Source of the DNA: DASSFG01 sp035547915
Lineage (GTDB): Bacteria > Planctomycetota > Planctomycetia > Pirellulales > JAICIG01
Direction: 5' to 3'
DNA length: 64,000 nucleotides
Assembly (NCBI GenBank): GCA_035547915.1
Contig: DASZTS010000029.1
Span: 62,001 to 126,000 of the forward strand
In this document: positions 8,370-18,176 of the stretch, one piece after another
How the letters are laid out: every line of letters begins with the position of its first letter
Numbering within the stretch: position 1 is the first letter of the stretch
Translations under genes and position numbers: made by a program
The notes under the pieces: model-generated
Told to the model about the DNA's origin: nothing
Databases searched by the model: none
Seen by the model: only the letters and a program-made list of their open reading frames with translations

Positions 8370-9578
8370 TCAGGCGACCGAGGACGAGGGCGACGATCGC
8401 ACGAAGACCAGCAGGGCGACCGCGGCGGCGGCCAGCGACGCGCCGCAGCCGAAAGCGGCCAGCGGTCCGGCCCCATCGTACAACAGGCCGAAGACATAGC
8501 TGGCCGGCAGTGCGGCAATGCCCATGAGCAGGTTGTACCAGCCGTACGCCAAGCCGGTCCGCTGGCCGCCGGCGAGTTGCACCACCAGCGTCTTTTCGCT
8601 CGGCTCGGTCAGCGCGTAGTACACCGCATAGAGCAGGAACAGGCCCCAGATTTGCCAGGCCGCACTGGCCAGCGCGAACCCCAGGTAAACCGCCGCGTAC
8701 CAGAGCCAACCGATCACCAGCAGCGGCTTGGCTCCCAGCCGATCGACGGCACGGCCGCCCAGGATATTGCCGATACTCTTGGCGATGTGGAAATGGAACC
8801 ACAGGATGGGCAACAGCGGCTCGGCCACATCGAGCTCGCGGGCCCGCTGCAAGAGAAACAGGTCGCTGGAATTCCCCAACGTGAAGACCAGCAAAGCGGT
8901 CAGATATAGGCGGAAGTCGCGCGAGTAATGGCGGAGGCCGAAGTCGAGCGGTTTGCCCGCCTGCGCGCGGAGCGGCTCTTCCTTCAAGCCCACGACGGTC
9001 AACAAGACCACGAGCAGTCCGGGGATGAGGGCCAGGAAGAAGAGCGGCCGGAACTGGCCGGGCCACATCCATAGATAGGCCGCGGCGGCCAGCGGCCCCA
9101 ACGCCGCGCCGAAATGATCCATGGCGCGGTGCAACCCGAAGGCGCGGCCGCGCATGCTCAGGTCGGTCGAATCGGCGATCAGGGCATCGCGCGGCGCGGC
9201 GCGCACGCCCTTGCCGAGGCGGTCGCCCATACGAATGGCCAAGACATGCCAAGGCGCGGCGGCCAGGCCCAACAGCGGACGGACCAAGGCGGGCACGGCG
9301 TAGCCGAAGACCACGAACCCCTTCCGCCGCCCCACGCGATCCGACCAACTGCCGGAAAAGAGTTTGAGGATGCTGGCCGTGCTGTCGGCGCAGCCCTCGA
9401 TCAGCCCCAGGTCGGCGGCGCTGCCGCGTAGTGCGCCGATCAGGAACGACGGCATGAGCGGCGCCGCGATCTCGCTCGCCGTGTCGTTGATCAGGCTGGC
9501 CCAGCTCAACAGCCAGACGTTGCGTGGCAGTCGTCTGGCTGCGGCAGGCGGTGGCGAGGGTTCAGGCGTATCCGGCAA
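8370..9578 (-). CDS. MFS transporter
   Basis: 402 residues with about twelve hydrophobic segments. The loop between segments 2 and 3 holds GSWSDRVGRRKGF, the major facilitator motif A, and GDRLGKGVRAAPRDALIAD reads as the loop motif of the MFS subgroup found widely as uncharacterised permeases. The start chosen is the TTG at 9578 with GGAG five bases upstream. The frame continues to 9791, but that extension is not membrane-like and overlaps the end of the giant gene. Substrate unknown. An overlapping minus-strand frame at 8332-9348 is a shadow: Arg-rich and without membrane segments. Confidence 0.85.
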   Translation of the reverse strand: MPDTPEPSPPPAAARRLPRNVWLLSWASLINDTASEIAAPLMPSFLIGALRGSAADLGLIEGCADSTASILKLFSGSWSDRVGRRKGFVVFGYAVPALVRPLLGLAAAPWHVLAIRMGDRLGKGVRAAPRDALIADSTDLSMRGRAFGLHRAMDHFGAALGPLAAAAYLWMWPGQFRPLFFLALIPGLLVVLLTVVGLKEEPLRAQAGKPLDFGLRHYSRDFRLYLTALLVFTLGNSSDLFLLQRARELDVAEPLLPILWFHFHIAKSIGNILGGRAVDRLGAKPLLVIGWLWYAAVYLGFALASAAWQIWGLFLLYAVYYALTEPSEKTLVVQLAGGQRTGLAYGWYNLLMGIAALPASYVFGLLYDGAGPLAAFGCGASLAAAAVALLVFVRSSPSSSVA

Positions 9579-9678
9579 GAGAGCTCCGGCGCGAAGGTCG
9601 GTATCGTGCGGGGCCTCATCATAGCACGTCGCGAGCGATTCGGGGTGGCACGATGTGATCGCCGGCCGCTTTCGATCC

Positions 9679-12600
9679 CTACGACGAATGCTTATCGAAA
9701 TACTCGTCACTGGCGACGAAGCCGGTGATGACGTCCTCGTTGGTGACGCCGGCGGCAAATTGAGCGAGCCAATAGTCGAGGCCCTGCACATCGGGAGCCC
9801 GGTCCAGATAGTGCATGTAGTCGGCCGTGATCAGTTGCGATTCTCGTTCCTGCCCGGCGGCAAAGCCGTAAGCCACATCGGCTCGGCTCATGCCCGCGGC
9901 CAGCCGATCGACCCAGTATGACTCGCCGGCCGGGTCGGGGTCGCGGCCGAGCAGGTCCTCGTACATCGCATCGACCCACGCCTTGTCGTTGCCGCCGGCG
10001 CGGGAATAGAACTCCGGCGACCCGATGAACCCGGCTTCGAGTTGCTCGTCGGTCAAGCCGTCGTTCTGCATCTGGCCGATCCAATAGGCCAGGCCGGACG
10101 CATCGGGGGCGCGGCCGAGATACTGCTGGTATGCCGGCGAGATGATGATGTTGCCGAAGTATTCGGCGCTGTGATCGAGCGCGGCGATCATGACGCTGCG
10201 AGACAGGCCCGAGTCGAGCTGGCCCGACCAGTAGACCAGCCCGCCGTTATCGACCCCACGAGCCAACAGGTCGAGATAGACCGCCTCGGTGTAGAGCTGA
10301 TTGGCCGTCGGGGTGACGCTGACCGAGACCGAAGCCGTCGCCGTGCTGCCGCCCGCCGCGCTCACGACGACGCCGACCGTATAGTCGCCCGGCAACACAT
10401 AGTCGTGGTTGCCGGAAATCGCAAAGCCGGGGGAAGAGGAGGTAATCGTGCCGCTGGCGAGCGACGTGCCGTCGCCCCAGTTGATCGTGGCGGTGTAGTC
10501 GGCCAATGCCTCTGAGCCACCCAGGTCGGTGAAGGTCGCCAACAAGGGATCGTTCGTCGTACCACCGGCCGAAAGGGTGACGCTGGCCGGCACGATCTTC
10601 AAGGGGGCGGCGGCCACGTTCACGGTGCTCGTGGCGGAAGCCTTCGCCCCGCCCACATCGTTGATCGTTATGGTGGCGGTCAGGCCTCGCGTCGCTTCGG
10701 CGTAAGTATGCGAGCCGACGACGGTGAAAAGACCGTTGCCGGTCGTCGTGATCGTGCCAGACGAGGTGCCCCCGTCTCCCCAGTTGATGATGGCCGAATA
10801 ATCGGTGACCACGCCGCCGGGATCGGCGTCGGTAAACGTGGCGACCGCGCCGCTGAAGACCATGCCGCGCGTCGGGGCGATCGGCATCGCGGCGGCGGTG
10901 AGAGGTGCGTCCGACACGTTGGCCAGGCTGGAGACCGTCAGCACGTCCAGCGAGGGATTGGTCACGACCACCGACATTCGCTGGCTACCCGTATGCGCGA
11001 AGACGTGCGTCCCATCGACGACAAAGCCGTTGGCCACCGCCACGACGGTGCCGGCCGTCGTGGTGCCGTCGCCCCAGGCGATCGTGGCTCCGTATTCGGC
11101 CGCATTCGGGTTCACATCGTTGCAGACGGCCACCGCCCCGCTGAACGTGGCCCCTTCGATGACGGCGAGGGTCGCTCCACCCGCCGTGAAATGCGTGCTG
11201 GCGACGCGCATCGACGCGACGACGGTCGCTTGCGCGCCATCCGCCGCCTCGACGGTGATCGTGATCGCGTATGTGGCGGCGGGGTTGGCATAGATGTGGC
11301 TGCCGCTGATGAGGAACTGATTCGGCGCCGCGAGAACCGCTCCGGCGCTCGTCGGGGTGCCGTCGCCCCAATCGATCGTGGCCGTGAAGTCGGTTTTCTG
11401 GGCGTTCGGGTCCGAATCGGTGAAGGAGCCCAGCGTACCGCTGAAGAGGACCCCCTGCGTTGCGGCGGGCAGCGTGAGCGGCGGGTTGGGCGAGAGGGGC
11501 GCCGGGAGCACGTCCGCCTCGCCCGTGACGCCAGCACTGCTGCCGCCCTTATCGTTGATCGTGACGGTCACTTGCAGGCTGCCCGGCCTCGCATAGATGT
11601 GGCTGCCGGTCACCGCGAATTGGCCGCCGGCAGCGATGACCGTGCCCGCGGTCGCCGACGTCCCGTCGCCCCAGTCGATCGTGGCCGTGAAGTCGCTGGG
11701 CAGGGCAGCACTATTCGCGTCGCTGAACGAGGCCACGCTGCCGGTGAAGGCGATCCCATCGGTCGCGGTGAAGGTAACCTTGCTCGCGGTCAGCGGGGCA
11801 TCGGCTACCACGGCCGTCGACGGTGCTGTTGCCGAACTGCCGCCGACGTCGTTGATAATGACCTTCACGGCAAGACTCGCGGCCTCTTCGGCGTACGTGT
11901 GTACGCCCGTGACGACGAAGCCGCCAACGACGTCGCTCACCGTGCCCACCGTTGCGGGCGTGCCGTCGCCCCAGTCGATCGTGGCCGTGAAGTCGGTCGC
12001 TACCGATTCCAAGTTGCCGTCGACGAAGGTTGCCACCTCGCCGCCGAACGCGGCCCCTTCGGTGGTCCGAATCTGTACCGCGCCCGCGGTTATCGGAGCG
12101 TCCGAGATGTTCGCGGTGCCGATGGCCGTCGCCCGACCGCCGCCGACGTCGTTGATCGTCACCGTCACCGGCAATCCCTGAGCCTCGTCGGCGTAGAGGT
12201 GCGTGCCGCTGACCAAGAAGCTGCCCGGCGCGGTGAGCGTCACGGTACCCGTCGTCTCCGGTGTGCCGTCGCCCCAATCGATCGTGGCCGCGAAGTCGGC
12301 CGCCACGCTGAACAGGTTCGCGTCGGTGAAGGAGGCCACGTTGCCGTTGAATATACTTCCCTCGACGGAGCTTAGGCGCGTGCCGCTGGCGGTCAACGGC
12401 GCGTCGGCGACGTGCACGTCCGTAATCGCGGTGGCGGCTGCCGTGCCGGGCGCGTTGTGGCTCAAGGCGACGCTGGCCGTATAGCTTCCGGCTTCGGCGT
12501 AAACATGGCTGCCGCTGACCGTGAATTGGCCGGCCCGGCCGGTGACGGTTGCCGACGTGGTCTGACCATCGCCCCAATCGACCATCGCCGAAAAGTCGCT

Positions 12601-15600
12601 GGCCGGATTGCCCGTATACGTGTCGGCGAAGGTCGCGAGCACGCCCCGTAGCGTCTGCCCCTCGGTGGTGGAGAGCGTCGCACCAGTCGGTGTGAGCGTA
12701 TTCGCATCGGCGATGCTCGCGGCGTCGGTAACGGTGACCGATGCGCCGCCGACTTCGTCGATGACGATCACGACGGCACTGCTGACGTCGACGAAGGCGT
12801 GAATGCCGCTGACCGTGTAGTCGCTGCCCGAGCCCGAGATAGAACCGCTGGTCGTGGTCCCGTCGCCCCAGTTGATGGTGGCGGAGTAGCTCGCCAGGTT
12901 TCCGCCGTTCGGATTGGTGTCGACGAACGTCGCGACCGTGCCCGAGAACGATTGTCCCTCGCTCCCCACAATCGATACACCGGCACCCAGGAGCGGGTAA
13001 TCCGCGACGAGCATCTGCGAGGTGGCGTCGGCCGTACCGCCGTCCTTGTCGGCGATGGTGACGGTCGCACTGTACGTGCCGCCGATGGCGTAGACATGCG
13101 TGCCGGAGACCTGGAAACCACCGCTGCCCGATACCGTGCCCGCGCTCACCGTGCCGTCGCCCCAATCGATCGTGGCGGTGAAATCGCCCGACACCCCAAA
13201 CGGATTCGCGTCGTCGAAGCTGGCGACCATGCCTGCGAAGGTCTGGCCCTCGGTCGTTTTCACGATCGTGCCGGCCGCGTCGAGCGGCGCGTCGGCGACA
13301 ATCGCGGTGGCCGTGCCCGTGGCCGAGAGTTGACCGGGAGCGATGTCGGCGATCGTGACCACGGGCGAGTAGGTACCCGCTTCCTTGTAGACATGGTTGC
13401 CGCTGATGGTGAATTGCCCGTTCGGCCCGGCCAAGGTGCCGACGCTGACGGTGCCGTCGCCCCAGTCGATCGTGGCGGTGAAGCCGGCCACGGGAGCGGC
13501 GTAGGTGTCGCTGGCCGTCGCCACTTCACCGCTGAATTTCGCTCCCTCGGTCGCCGTCACGGCGATGCCATTCACGGCCAACGTGCCTGTGTCGGCCACG
13601 GTGATCGTGCCGGTGGCGGTCGTCACGGCCGTGCCTCCCACGTGAGCGACAACGATGGTCAGCGAATAGAAGCCCTCGTCGAGATAGAGGTGAGAGCCGG
13701 CGACGGCAAACTGCCCGGCCACGCCAGTGCACGTTCCGCTCGTCGTACTGCCGTCGCCCCAATCGATGGTGGCGGCCAGTGCGCCGGCCAGCGTGAGCAG
13801 GTTGCTATCGACGATCGCCGCCAAGCTATTGGTAAAGCGCGTACCCTCCGTGGGTGCGATGCCCATCAGGGTCGCGCCCAGCACGTCGATGTCGGTCACC
13901 GTCGCGTCGTCGTGGACGATCGCCTGGCTGCCTCCTTCGTCGTTGATCGTGACCGTCACCGCCTCCAAGCCGGAGGCCGCGTAGGTATGGCTTCCCGCCA
14001 CGTCGAAGACCGCTCCCGGCCCGGCGGTGACGACGCCGGCGGTCGTGATGCCGTCGCCCCAATCGATCGTGGCCGCAAAGTCGGCCAACGTGGCGTTGGG
14101 ATTGGCGTCGGTGAACGACGCCACGCCGCCGTTGAAGGCGACGCCGAGAGTGGCTGCAAGGTTGTCTCCGGCACCGGTCAGCGGAGCGTCGGCCACCTTG
14201 GCCGTGCTATGGGCGCTGGCCGAGGTGCCGTCGAGGTCGTTGACCGTGATGAGGGCCGTGTCGGTTCCCTCTTCGGCATACGTATGCGTGCCGACGACGG
14301 TGAACTTGCCGGCGGCGAACGAGACCGTCCCGGCGGTCGTCACGCCATCGCCCCAGGCAATCATCGCCTGATAGACGGCGGGCGACTGATTGCCGTCGCC
14401 GTCGGTGAAGGTCGCCACGCTGCGTGTGAAGGCGATGCCTTCCGTGGGCGTAAAGGTCAGCCCCGAGACCGCAAGGCCCGCCATGGCCACCTGAGCCAGG
14501 GCGCTGGCGGTGGCCTGGTTCCTCAACGAATCCTGGATCTGAATCGTGATGCTCTTGGCGCCGCTCGCGGTATACAGGTGGGTGCCGCTGACGGCGTATT
14601 GGCCGCCCGGCAGGGCCGTGATGTTGCCCGGCGTGGCCGAACCGCCGTCGCCCCAATTGATCATCGCGGTGAAACCGCCGACCGGCAGATTTTGGGAATC
14701 GTCGAAGACGGCCAGTGTGCCGCTGAAGGATTCGTTTGCCGTGGCGGCGACGACACCGCCCTGCGCGACGAGCGAAACACCCTGCGCGGTTTGAATGGTG
14801 CCCAGCAGTCCGTCCGCACCGTCATTGATACCGGCGGAATAGAACAGCACGTTGCCGTTCCCGGTCGAGACGCTGTTGCCGAACGCCAGGCCGTGCAATC
14901 CGCTGATCGCCAGCCCCTGTCCCGACGGTAGCGCCAGCGTGCCGATCAGTGCACCGGTCTGCGGATTGAAGGCATGGATCAGCCCATCCCCCGTGTTGCC
15001 GACCAGCAGATCGCCATTGAAATCGCCGAACGAGGAGGCCGGCGCCTGCACGATGGCCCACGGTGCGTTGAGCGCGCTTGCGCCGTTGACCGGCTGACCG
15101 ACGATCAGTTCCTTCTGGAGCACCCCGTTGACATTGAATACGTCGACGAACCCATTGCCCGCTCCCGCCACTGGGCCTTGGCCGGGCGCTCCCTGTTTCG
15201 CATAGGCAACGTAGAGTTGCCCGTTGAGATTCACAATGTTGTAGGGCGCGTAGCCCGCGGGCAAGCTGGGGTCGGCAAAACCGCCCAGCGTGGTGATGGA
15301 ATGGAAGTTGGTGTCGAAGACGTCGATGCGGTTGTCGCCGAAGTCGGCCGCGTAGAGGAAGTTCTGACCTGCATTGTTGGCGACCGCCAAGCCGCTGTAG
15401 ACCGCGTCCCCCGCCGTCACCACTTGCTCCGCCTGCGTCGACGGGGCCGGCGCGGGCACGAACCGGTTGTAACCGCTGATCTGGCCACCCAACGAAGCGA
15501 AAAGGAACGAAGCGGGCCCGAAGGAACCGCCGGCACCCACGAGAAAGCTCGTCGATCCGTTGGCCGCGACGCCCGTGGGGCTGCCGCCGGGGATACTCAC

Positions 15601-15924
15601 CACCGGTGAATCGAGCGCGAAGGGGCTGCTCGACTGCGACGTAAGTCCGCCCACCCCACCGTCATACAACGAGGCGAGGTTCGTACCGCTGTCGGCGACC
15701 CACAGGTCGCCGCCGCTGGAGTTGAGCGCTAACCCCCAGGGATTCACCAGGTTCGGATCTTGCACCAGGGCCGTCGCCGGCTGATCGCTGACGAGGTTCA
15801 GTGACAGGTAACCACTCGTCAGCAACCACCGCGGCTCGAGTGCCTCGACGGCTCGGCGCAGCCAATTCCGGCTACGCATTGCGCGCGTCCGCGCGCCGGC
15901 GGGCGGTGCTCTCCGACTGGCCAT
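9679..15924 (-). CDS. giant LEPR-type surface protein with 15 WGDG repeats and DUF4214 tail
   Basis: 2081 residues. Residues 16-37 carry the planctomycetal LEPR-xLL-type motif (VEALEPRWLLTS). Residues ~38-380 resemble the TIGR03118 beta-propeller-like domain (NLVSDQPATALVQDPNLVNPWGLA). Residues 382-1873 are fifteen tandem PKD-like beta-sandwich repeats of about 99 residues, each with a core like FTATIDWGDG followed by G-x-F-x-V-S-G-x-H-x-Y. Residues 1874-2081 hold DUF4214-type modules (Y-x-x-LLGR-x-x-D-x-x-G-x-x-YW). Only four Cys or fewer were noticed. An exported, surface-exposed adhesive or matrix role is inferred. AGGA lies ten bases before the ATG; an internal ATG at 15879 is possible. 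Confidence 0.9.
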   Translation of the reverse strand: MASRRAPPAGARTRAMRSRNWLRRAVEALEPRWLLTSGYLSLNLVSDQPATALVQDPNLVNPWGLALNSSGGDLWVADSGTNLASLYDGGVGGLTSQSSSPFALDSPVVSIPGGSPTGVAANGSTSFLVGAGGSFGPASFLFASLGGQISGYNRFVPAPAPSTQAEQVVTAGDAVYSGLAVANNAGQNFLYAADFGDNRIDVFDTNFHSITTLGGFADPSLPAGYAPYNIVNLNGQLYVAYAKQGAPGQGPVAGAGNGFVDVFNVNGVLQKELIVGQPVNGASALNAPWAIVQAPASSFGDFNGDLLVGNTGDGLIHAFNPQTGALIGTLALPSGQGLAISGLHGLAFGNSVSTGNGNVLFYSAGINDGADGLLGTIQTAQGVSLVAQGGVVAATANESFSGTLAVFDDSQNLPVGGFTAMINWGDGGSATPGNITALPGGQYAVSGTHLYTASGAKSITIQIQDSLRNQATASALAQVAMAGLAVSGLTFTPTEGIAFTRSVATFTDGDGNQSPAVYQAMIAWGDGVTTAGTVSFAAGKFTVVGTHTYAEEGTDTALITVNDLDGTSASAHSTAKVADAPLTGAGDNLAATLGVAFNGGVASFTDANPNATLADFAATIDWGDGITTAGVVTAGPGAVFDVAGSHTYAASGLEAVTVTINDEGGSQAIVHDDATVTDIDVLGATLMGIAPTEGTRFTNSLAAIVDSNLLTLAGALAATIDWGDGSTTSGTCTGVAGQFAVAGSHLYLDEGFYSLTIVVAHVGGTAVTTATGTITVADTGTLAVNGIAVTATEGAKFSGEVATASDTYAAPVAGFTATIDWGDGTVSVGTLAGPNGQFTISGNHVYKEAGTYSPVVTIADIAPGQLSATGTATAIVADAPLDAAGTIVKTTEGQTFAGMVASFDDANPFGVSGDFTATIDWGDGTVSAGTVSGSGGFQVSGTHVYAIGGTYSATVTIADKDGGTADATSQMLVADYPLLGAGVSIVGSEGQSFSGTVATFVDTNPNGGNLASYSATINWGDGTTTSGSISGSGSDYTVSGIHAFVDVSSAVVIVIDEVGGASVTVTDAASIADANTLTPTGATLSTTEGQTLRGVLATFADTYTGNPASDFSAMVDWGDGQTTSATVTGRAGQFTVSGSHVYAEAGSYTASVALSHNAPGTAAATAITDVHVADAPLTASGTRLSSVEGSIFNGNVASFTDANLFSVAADFAATIDWGDGTPETTGTVTLTAPGSFLVSGTHLYADEAQGLPVTVTINDVGGGRATAIGTANISDAPITAGAVQIRTTEGAAFGGEVATFVDGNLESVATDFTATIDWGDGTPATVGTVSDVVGGFVVTGVHTYAEEAASLAVKVIINDVGGSSATAPSTAVVADAPLTASKVTFTATDGIAFTGSVASFSDANSAALPSDFTATIDWGDGTSATAGTVIAAGGQFAVTGSHIYARPGSLQVTVTINDKGGSSAGVTGEADVLPAPLSPNPPLTLPAATQGVLFSGTLGSFTDSDPNAQKTDFTATIDWGDGTPTSAGAVLAAPNQFLISGSHIYANPAATYAITITVEAADGAQATVVASMRVASTHFTAGGATLAVIEGATFSGAVAVCNDVNPNAAEYGATIAWGDGTTTAGTVVAVANGFVVDGTHVFAHTGSQRMSVVVTNPSLDVLTVSSLANVSDAPLTAAAMPIAPTRGMVFSGAVATFTDADPGGVVTDYSAIINWGDGGTSSGTITTTGNGLFTVVGSHTYAEATRGLTATITINDVGGAKASATSTVNVAAAPLKIVPASVTLSAGGTTNDPLLATFTDLGGSEALADYTATINWGDGTSLASGTITSSSPGFAISGNHDYVLPGDYTVGVVVSAAGGSTATASVSVSVTPTANQLYTEAVYLDLLARGVDNGGLVYWSGQLDSGLSRSVMIAALDHSAEYFGNIIISPAYQQYLGRAPDASGLAYWIGQMQNDGLTDEQLEAGFIGSPEFYSRAGGNDKAWVDAMYEDLLGRDPDPAGESYWVDRLAAGMSRADVAYGFAAGQERESQLITADYMHYLDRAPDVQGLDYWLAQFAAGVTNEDVITGFVASDEYFDKHSS
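10306..14781 (-). repeat. 15 tandem ~300-bp coding repeats
   Basis: This stretch encodes fifteen ~99-residue WGDG repeats. At DNA level the segment for FTATIDWGDG recurs about every 300 bases, for example near 11370, 11670, 11970 and 12275, with several near-identical 20-30 base blocks. Repeat edges are marked by a short VADA-PLTA-like linker. The high local identity makes the array prone to recombination and to assembly error. Confidence 0.9.
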
Positions 15925-15977
15925 CGGGGGTAGTTCCTGGCGCCTGGCGAAGAGCGGCCAACGCCCTCCGCCGATCT

Positions 15978-16000
15978 ACTAGGCGTAAAGACTACCTAGT
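15978..16000. promoter_or_regulatory. inverted repeat upstream of giant LEPR gene
   Basis: ACTAGG at 15978-15983 and CCTAGT at 15995-16000 form a perfect 6-bp inverted repeat with an 11-base spacer, 54-76 bases upstream of the 15924 start. CTAG-containing arms are rare in this GC-rich DNA, and the layout suits a dimeric regulator. No known operator is assigned. Confidence 0.4.
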
Positions 16001-16102
16001 GGGCCGGCAGCAACGCAAATAAAAAGCGACTTATGCCGCAGATTGCCTATGAGCGCGAAACGCTGATTTTTTCCGGAGCCGGTTTTCGTCGGCTGCTCTA
16101 AA

Positions 16103-16936
16103 TCACCAGGCTGTCCACCCCCCGTCCACGGTCACCACAGCCCCCGTCATGTAATCGCTGGCCCGCGAAAGCATGAACAAGACGGCTCCCCGATAATCCT
16201 CGGCGGCGGCCATACGGCCGAGCGGTGTCCGAGCACAATAATTGGCCACGAACTCGGGCGATTGACCATCGAACACCCCCCCCGGCACGAGGCAGTTGAC
16301 GCGGATGTTTCGGTCCCGCCAATGGACGGCCAGGTAGCGAGTGAGTTGGATCACGCCTGCTTTGGCGGCGGCGTATGCCACGGGAGAATTGACCCCCGAC
16401 GTTCCATAGATGCGCGGGTCGGCCGAAACCACGCCGTAGGTCGAAGCCAGGTTGACGATCCGCCCGCCGCCGTGGTCGATCATCGAACGGCCAAACGCCT
16501 GGCAGGCCAGATGGACGGCCGAGAGATTCGTCTCGACGACTCTGTCCCAGGCAGCACGGGGATAGTCTTCGACGTTCGACGAGTAAAACCCGGTGCCACG
16601 AAACTGGGCTGAGTTGACCAGCAAGGACGCCGGTCCGAGGCCATGGGTAATGGTCTCCACCGCTTGCGCGAGCTGCTCTTCGTTCGTGGCGTCGGTCGCC
16701 ACGGCCATTGCTCGGCAACCCGACTGTTGCAGTTCGGCGACCAGCCCTTCGGCGGCGTTCGAATCGAGGTCGACGATGGCCACGCTCGCCCCGGCGGATG
16801 CCAGCGCCCGTGCGAGCGCCTTGCCGATCCGTCCCGCGCCGCCCACGATGGCGGCCACTTCGCCGCGCAGGCCGAAGAGGTTTTCGAGGAACGCGGGTTC
16901 ACCGTCGGGGTGCGAATTCGGCGTTGGATCGGGCAT
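16103..16936 (-). CDS. SDR family oxidoreductase
   Basis: 277 residues from the ATG at 16936. A glycine-rich nucleotide motif reads VGGAGRIGKALA (residues 31-42), NSA occupies the NNAG position, and the catalytic set is Ser165, Tyr188 and Lys192 (YAAAK). VNCLVPGGVFDGQSPEF and RTPLGRMA near the C-terminus recall, from memory, SDRs in flagellin- or LPS-glycan nonulosonate clusters (PtmA-like). That link is unverified. It lies 19 bases after the Gfo/Idh gene, so the two probably act on one substrate. The frame is open to 17134, but that overlaps the previous gene. Confidence 0.88.
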   Translation of the reverse strand: MPDPTPNSHPDGEPAFLENLFGLRGEVAAIVGGAGRIGKALARALASAGASVAIVDLDSNAAEGLVAELQQSGCRAMAVATDATNEEQLAQAVETITHGLGPASLLVNSAQFRGTGFYSSNVEDYPRAAWDRVVETNLSAVHLACQAFGRSMIDHGGGRIVNLASTYGVVSADPRIYGTSGVNSPVAYAAAKAGVIQLTRYLAVHWRDRNIRVNCLVPGGVFDGQSPEFVANYCARTPLGRMAAAEDYRGAVLFMLSRASDYMTGAVVTVDGGWTAW

Positions 16937-16955
16937 ACGATGGGTTCGCCGTAAA

Positions 16956-18014
16956 TCAGGTTGGCTTGCCGCGGGCGAGATCTCGTGGCCGGCTTTGGCG
17001 CCGCGTCTCTGCTTGATGAGTCGCCGCGGCGGCGACGCGCAGGGCGTCGAGCCCGGCGCGCAGCGGTATCGGCAGCGGTTCCTTGGCCGCCACCGCCCGC
17101 AACGCGTCGCCCAGCATGGCGGCGTACATATCATTGAGATCGAATTCCGGCCGGTGCCAGATTATCTCGGACGCCGTGCCGTCTCGGTCAGTCCGCCGCA
17201 GCAACTGCTGTTCGAATGAAAACGATAGCACCGCCCGGTCGCCGACCCATTCAAATCCACGTCGTCGGTGGCGACGGCAGATACTGAGTTCGATTTCCGC
17301 AGTGTAATCGGGGTAGCTCAGCGCGAGATTGGCTGTGTCATCGACATCGCAGTCGAGCAAACCGCTCCGCGACGAGGCGCCGGCACAACTCTCCGGCGGT
17401 CCGCAGCACCAGCAGACGAAGTCGATCTCGTGGTCGAGTGTCGGCAAGACGCCACCGCCGAGATCGGCGCGGGCGGCATAACCCTGGCGATAATCTTCCC
17501 AGGGGTGCCATTCGGGCAAGTAGCTCTCGAACCAGGCCGCGACGCGTTCGATGCTGCCAAGCTTTCCCTGCTGCACATACTCGTGCGTGAGCGCATAGGC
17601 CGGATGATAGCGCAGACAATAGGCCACGCCGGCCGGCACGCCGGTCTGCTCCGCCAGGTCGACCAACTGCGTCGCCTCGCCCATGTGCGCGGCCAGCGGC
17701 TTTTCGATCAACACCGGAACACCGGCCTCCAGAAACTGCCGCGCCGTCGTCGCGTGCCACGAGGTCGGGTTGCAGATGACGGCCAGATCGAGGCCGGCCT
17801 CGATCGACTCCTGCACCGAATATACGACGAGCACGTCGGCCGGCGGAACAAACGCGGGATTCACCGCATCCTGTCGCCGCACGACCACCCGCCGGGCCAC
17901 ACCAAGCCGAGCGAGATTGTCGCAGTGCCGTCGGCCGATCGAACCATAACCTACCACGGCCACCGACAGATCTCGCGTGCCCGCCAAGGACGGTCTGGTT
18001 GAAGGCGGCATCAT
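16956..18014 (-). CDS. Gfo/Idh/MocA family oxidoreductase
   Basis: 352 residues from ATG 18014; a GTG at 18086 would add 24 residues. The Rossmann motif VVGYGSIGRRHC, the EKP motif in VLIEKPLAA and LRYHPAY are family hallmarks. A D-x-GGG-x-x-x-x-x-x-HEID stretch matches the typical catalytic region before the substrate-binding sheet. NAD(P)-dependent oxidation or reduction of a sugar or sugar nucleotide is expected. Paired with the following SDR. Only about 160 bases separate it from surE, transcribed the other way, so that gap should hold both promoters. It is not closely similar to the lpxA-coupled family member at 2753-3883. Confidence 0.85.
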   Translation of the reverse strand: MMPPSTRPSLAGTRDLSVAVVGYGSIGRRHCDNLARLGVARRVVVRRQDAVNPAFVPPADVLVVYSVQESIEAGLDLAVICNPTSWHATTARQFLEAGVPVLIEKPLAAHMGEATQLVDLAEQTGVPAGVAYCLRYHPAYALTHEYVQQGKLGSIERVAAWFESYLPEWHPWEDYRQGYAARADLGGGVLPTLDHEIDFVCWCCGPPESCAGASSRSGLLDCDVDDTANLALSYPDYTAEIELSICRRHRRRGFEWVGDRAVLSFSFEQQLLRRTDRDGTASEIIWHRPEFDLNDMYAAMLGDALRAVAAKEPLPIPLRAGLDALRVAAAATHQAETRRQSRPRDLARGKPT

Positions 18015-18176
18015 CCGTGAATCGACTGGCGCGAACCTGGGAAAATCTAATCGCTCACCGCCGTTGTAGCACGGAATCGATCGCACGCTAGGGCGCGGCG
18101 AGGCAGTCGCACGGAACGCCCGTGCCCGTTATATTCCGGACTGAGACCCGGCGGCCTCGAAACAGACGGAAAGTCC

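Noticed and set aside
8332..9348. Alternative minus-strand frame over the MFS gene
   Set aside because: Arg/Gly-rich and lacks membrane segments; the 8370-9578 frame has motif A and twelve hydrophobic segments.
10708..12375. Long plus-strand frame of 555 codons opposite the giant gene
   Set aside because: Arg/Gly/Asp-rich with no domain; a shadow of the WGDG repeats, which give periodic open frames on the other strand.
10306..14781. CRISPR-like periodicity
   Set aside because: The period is ~300 bases, repeats are coding and similar throughout, and there are no short identical repeats with unique spacers.
12799..14931. Plus-strand frame of 710 codons
   Set aside because: Same repeat-derived shadow; composition unlike a protein and fully inside the real minus-strand gene.
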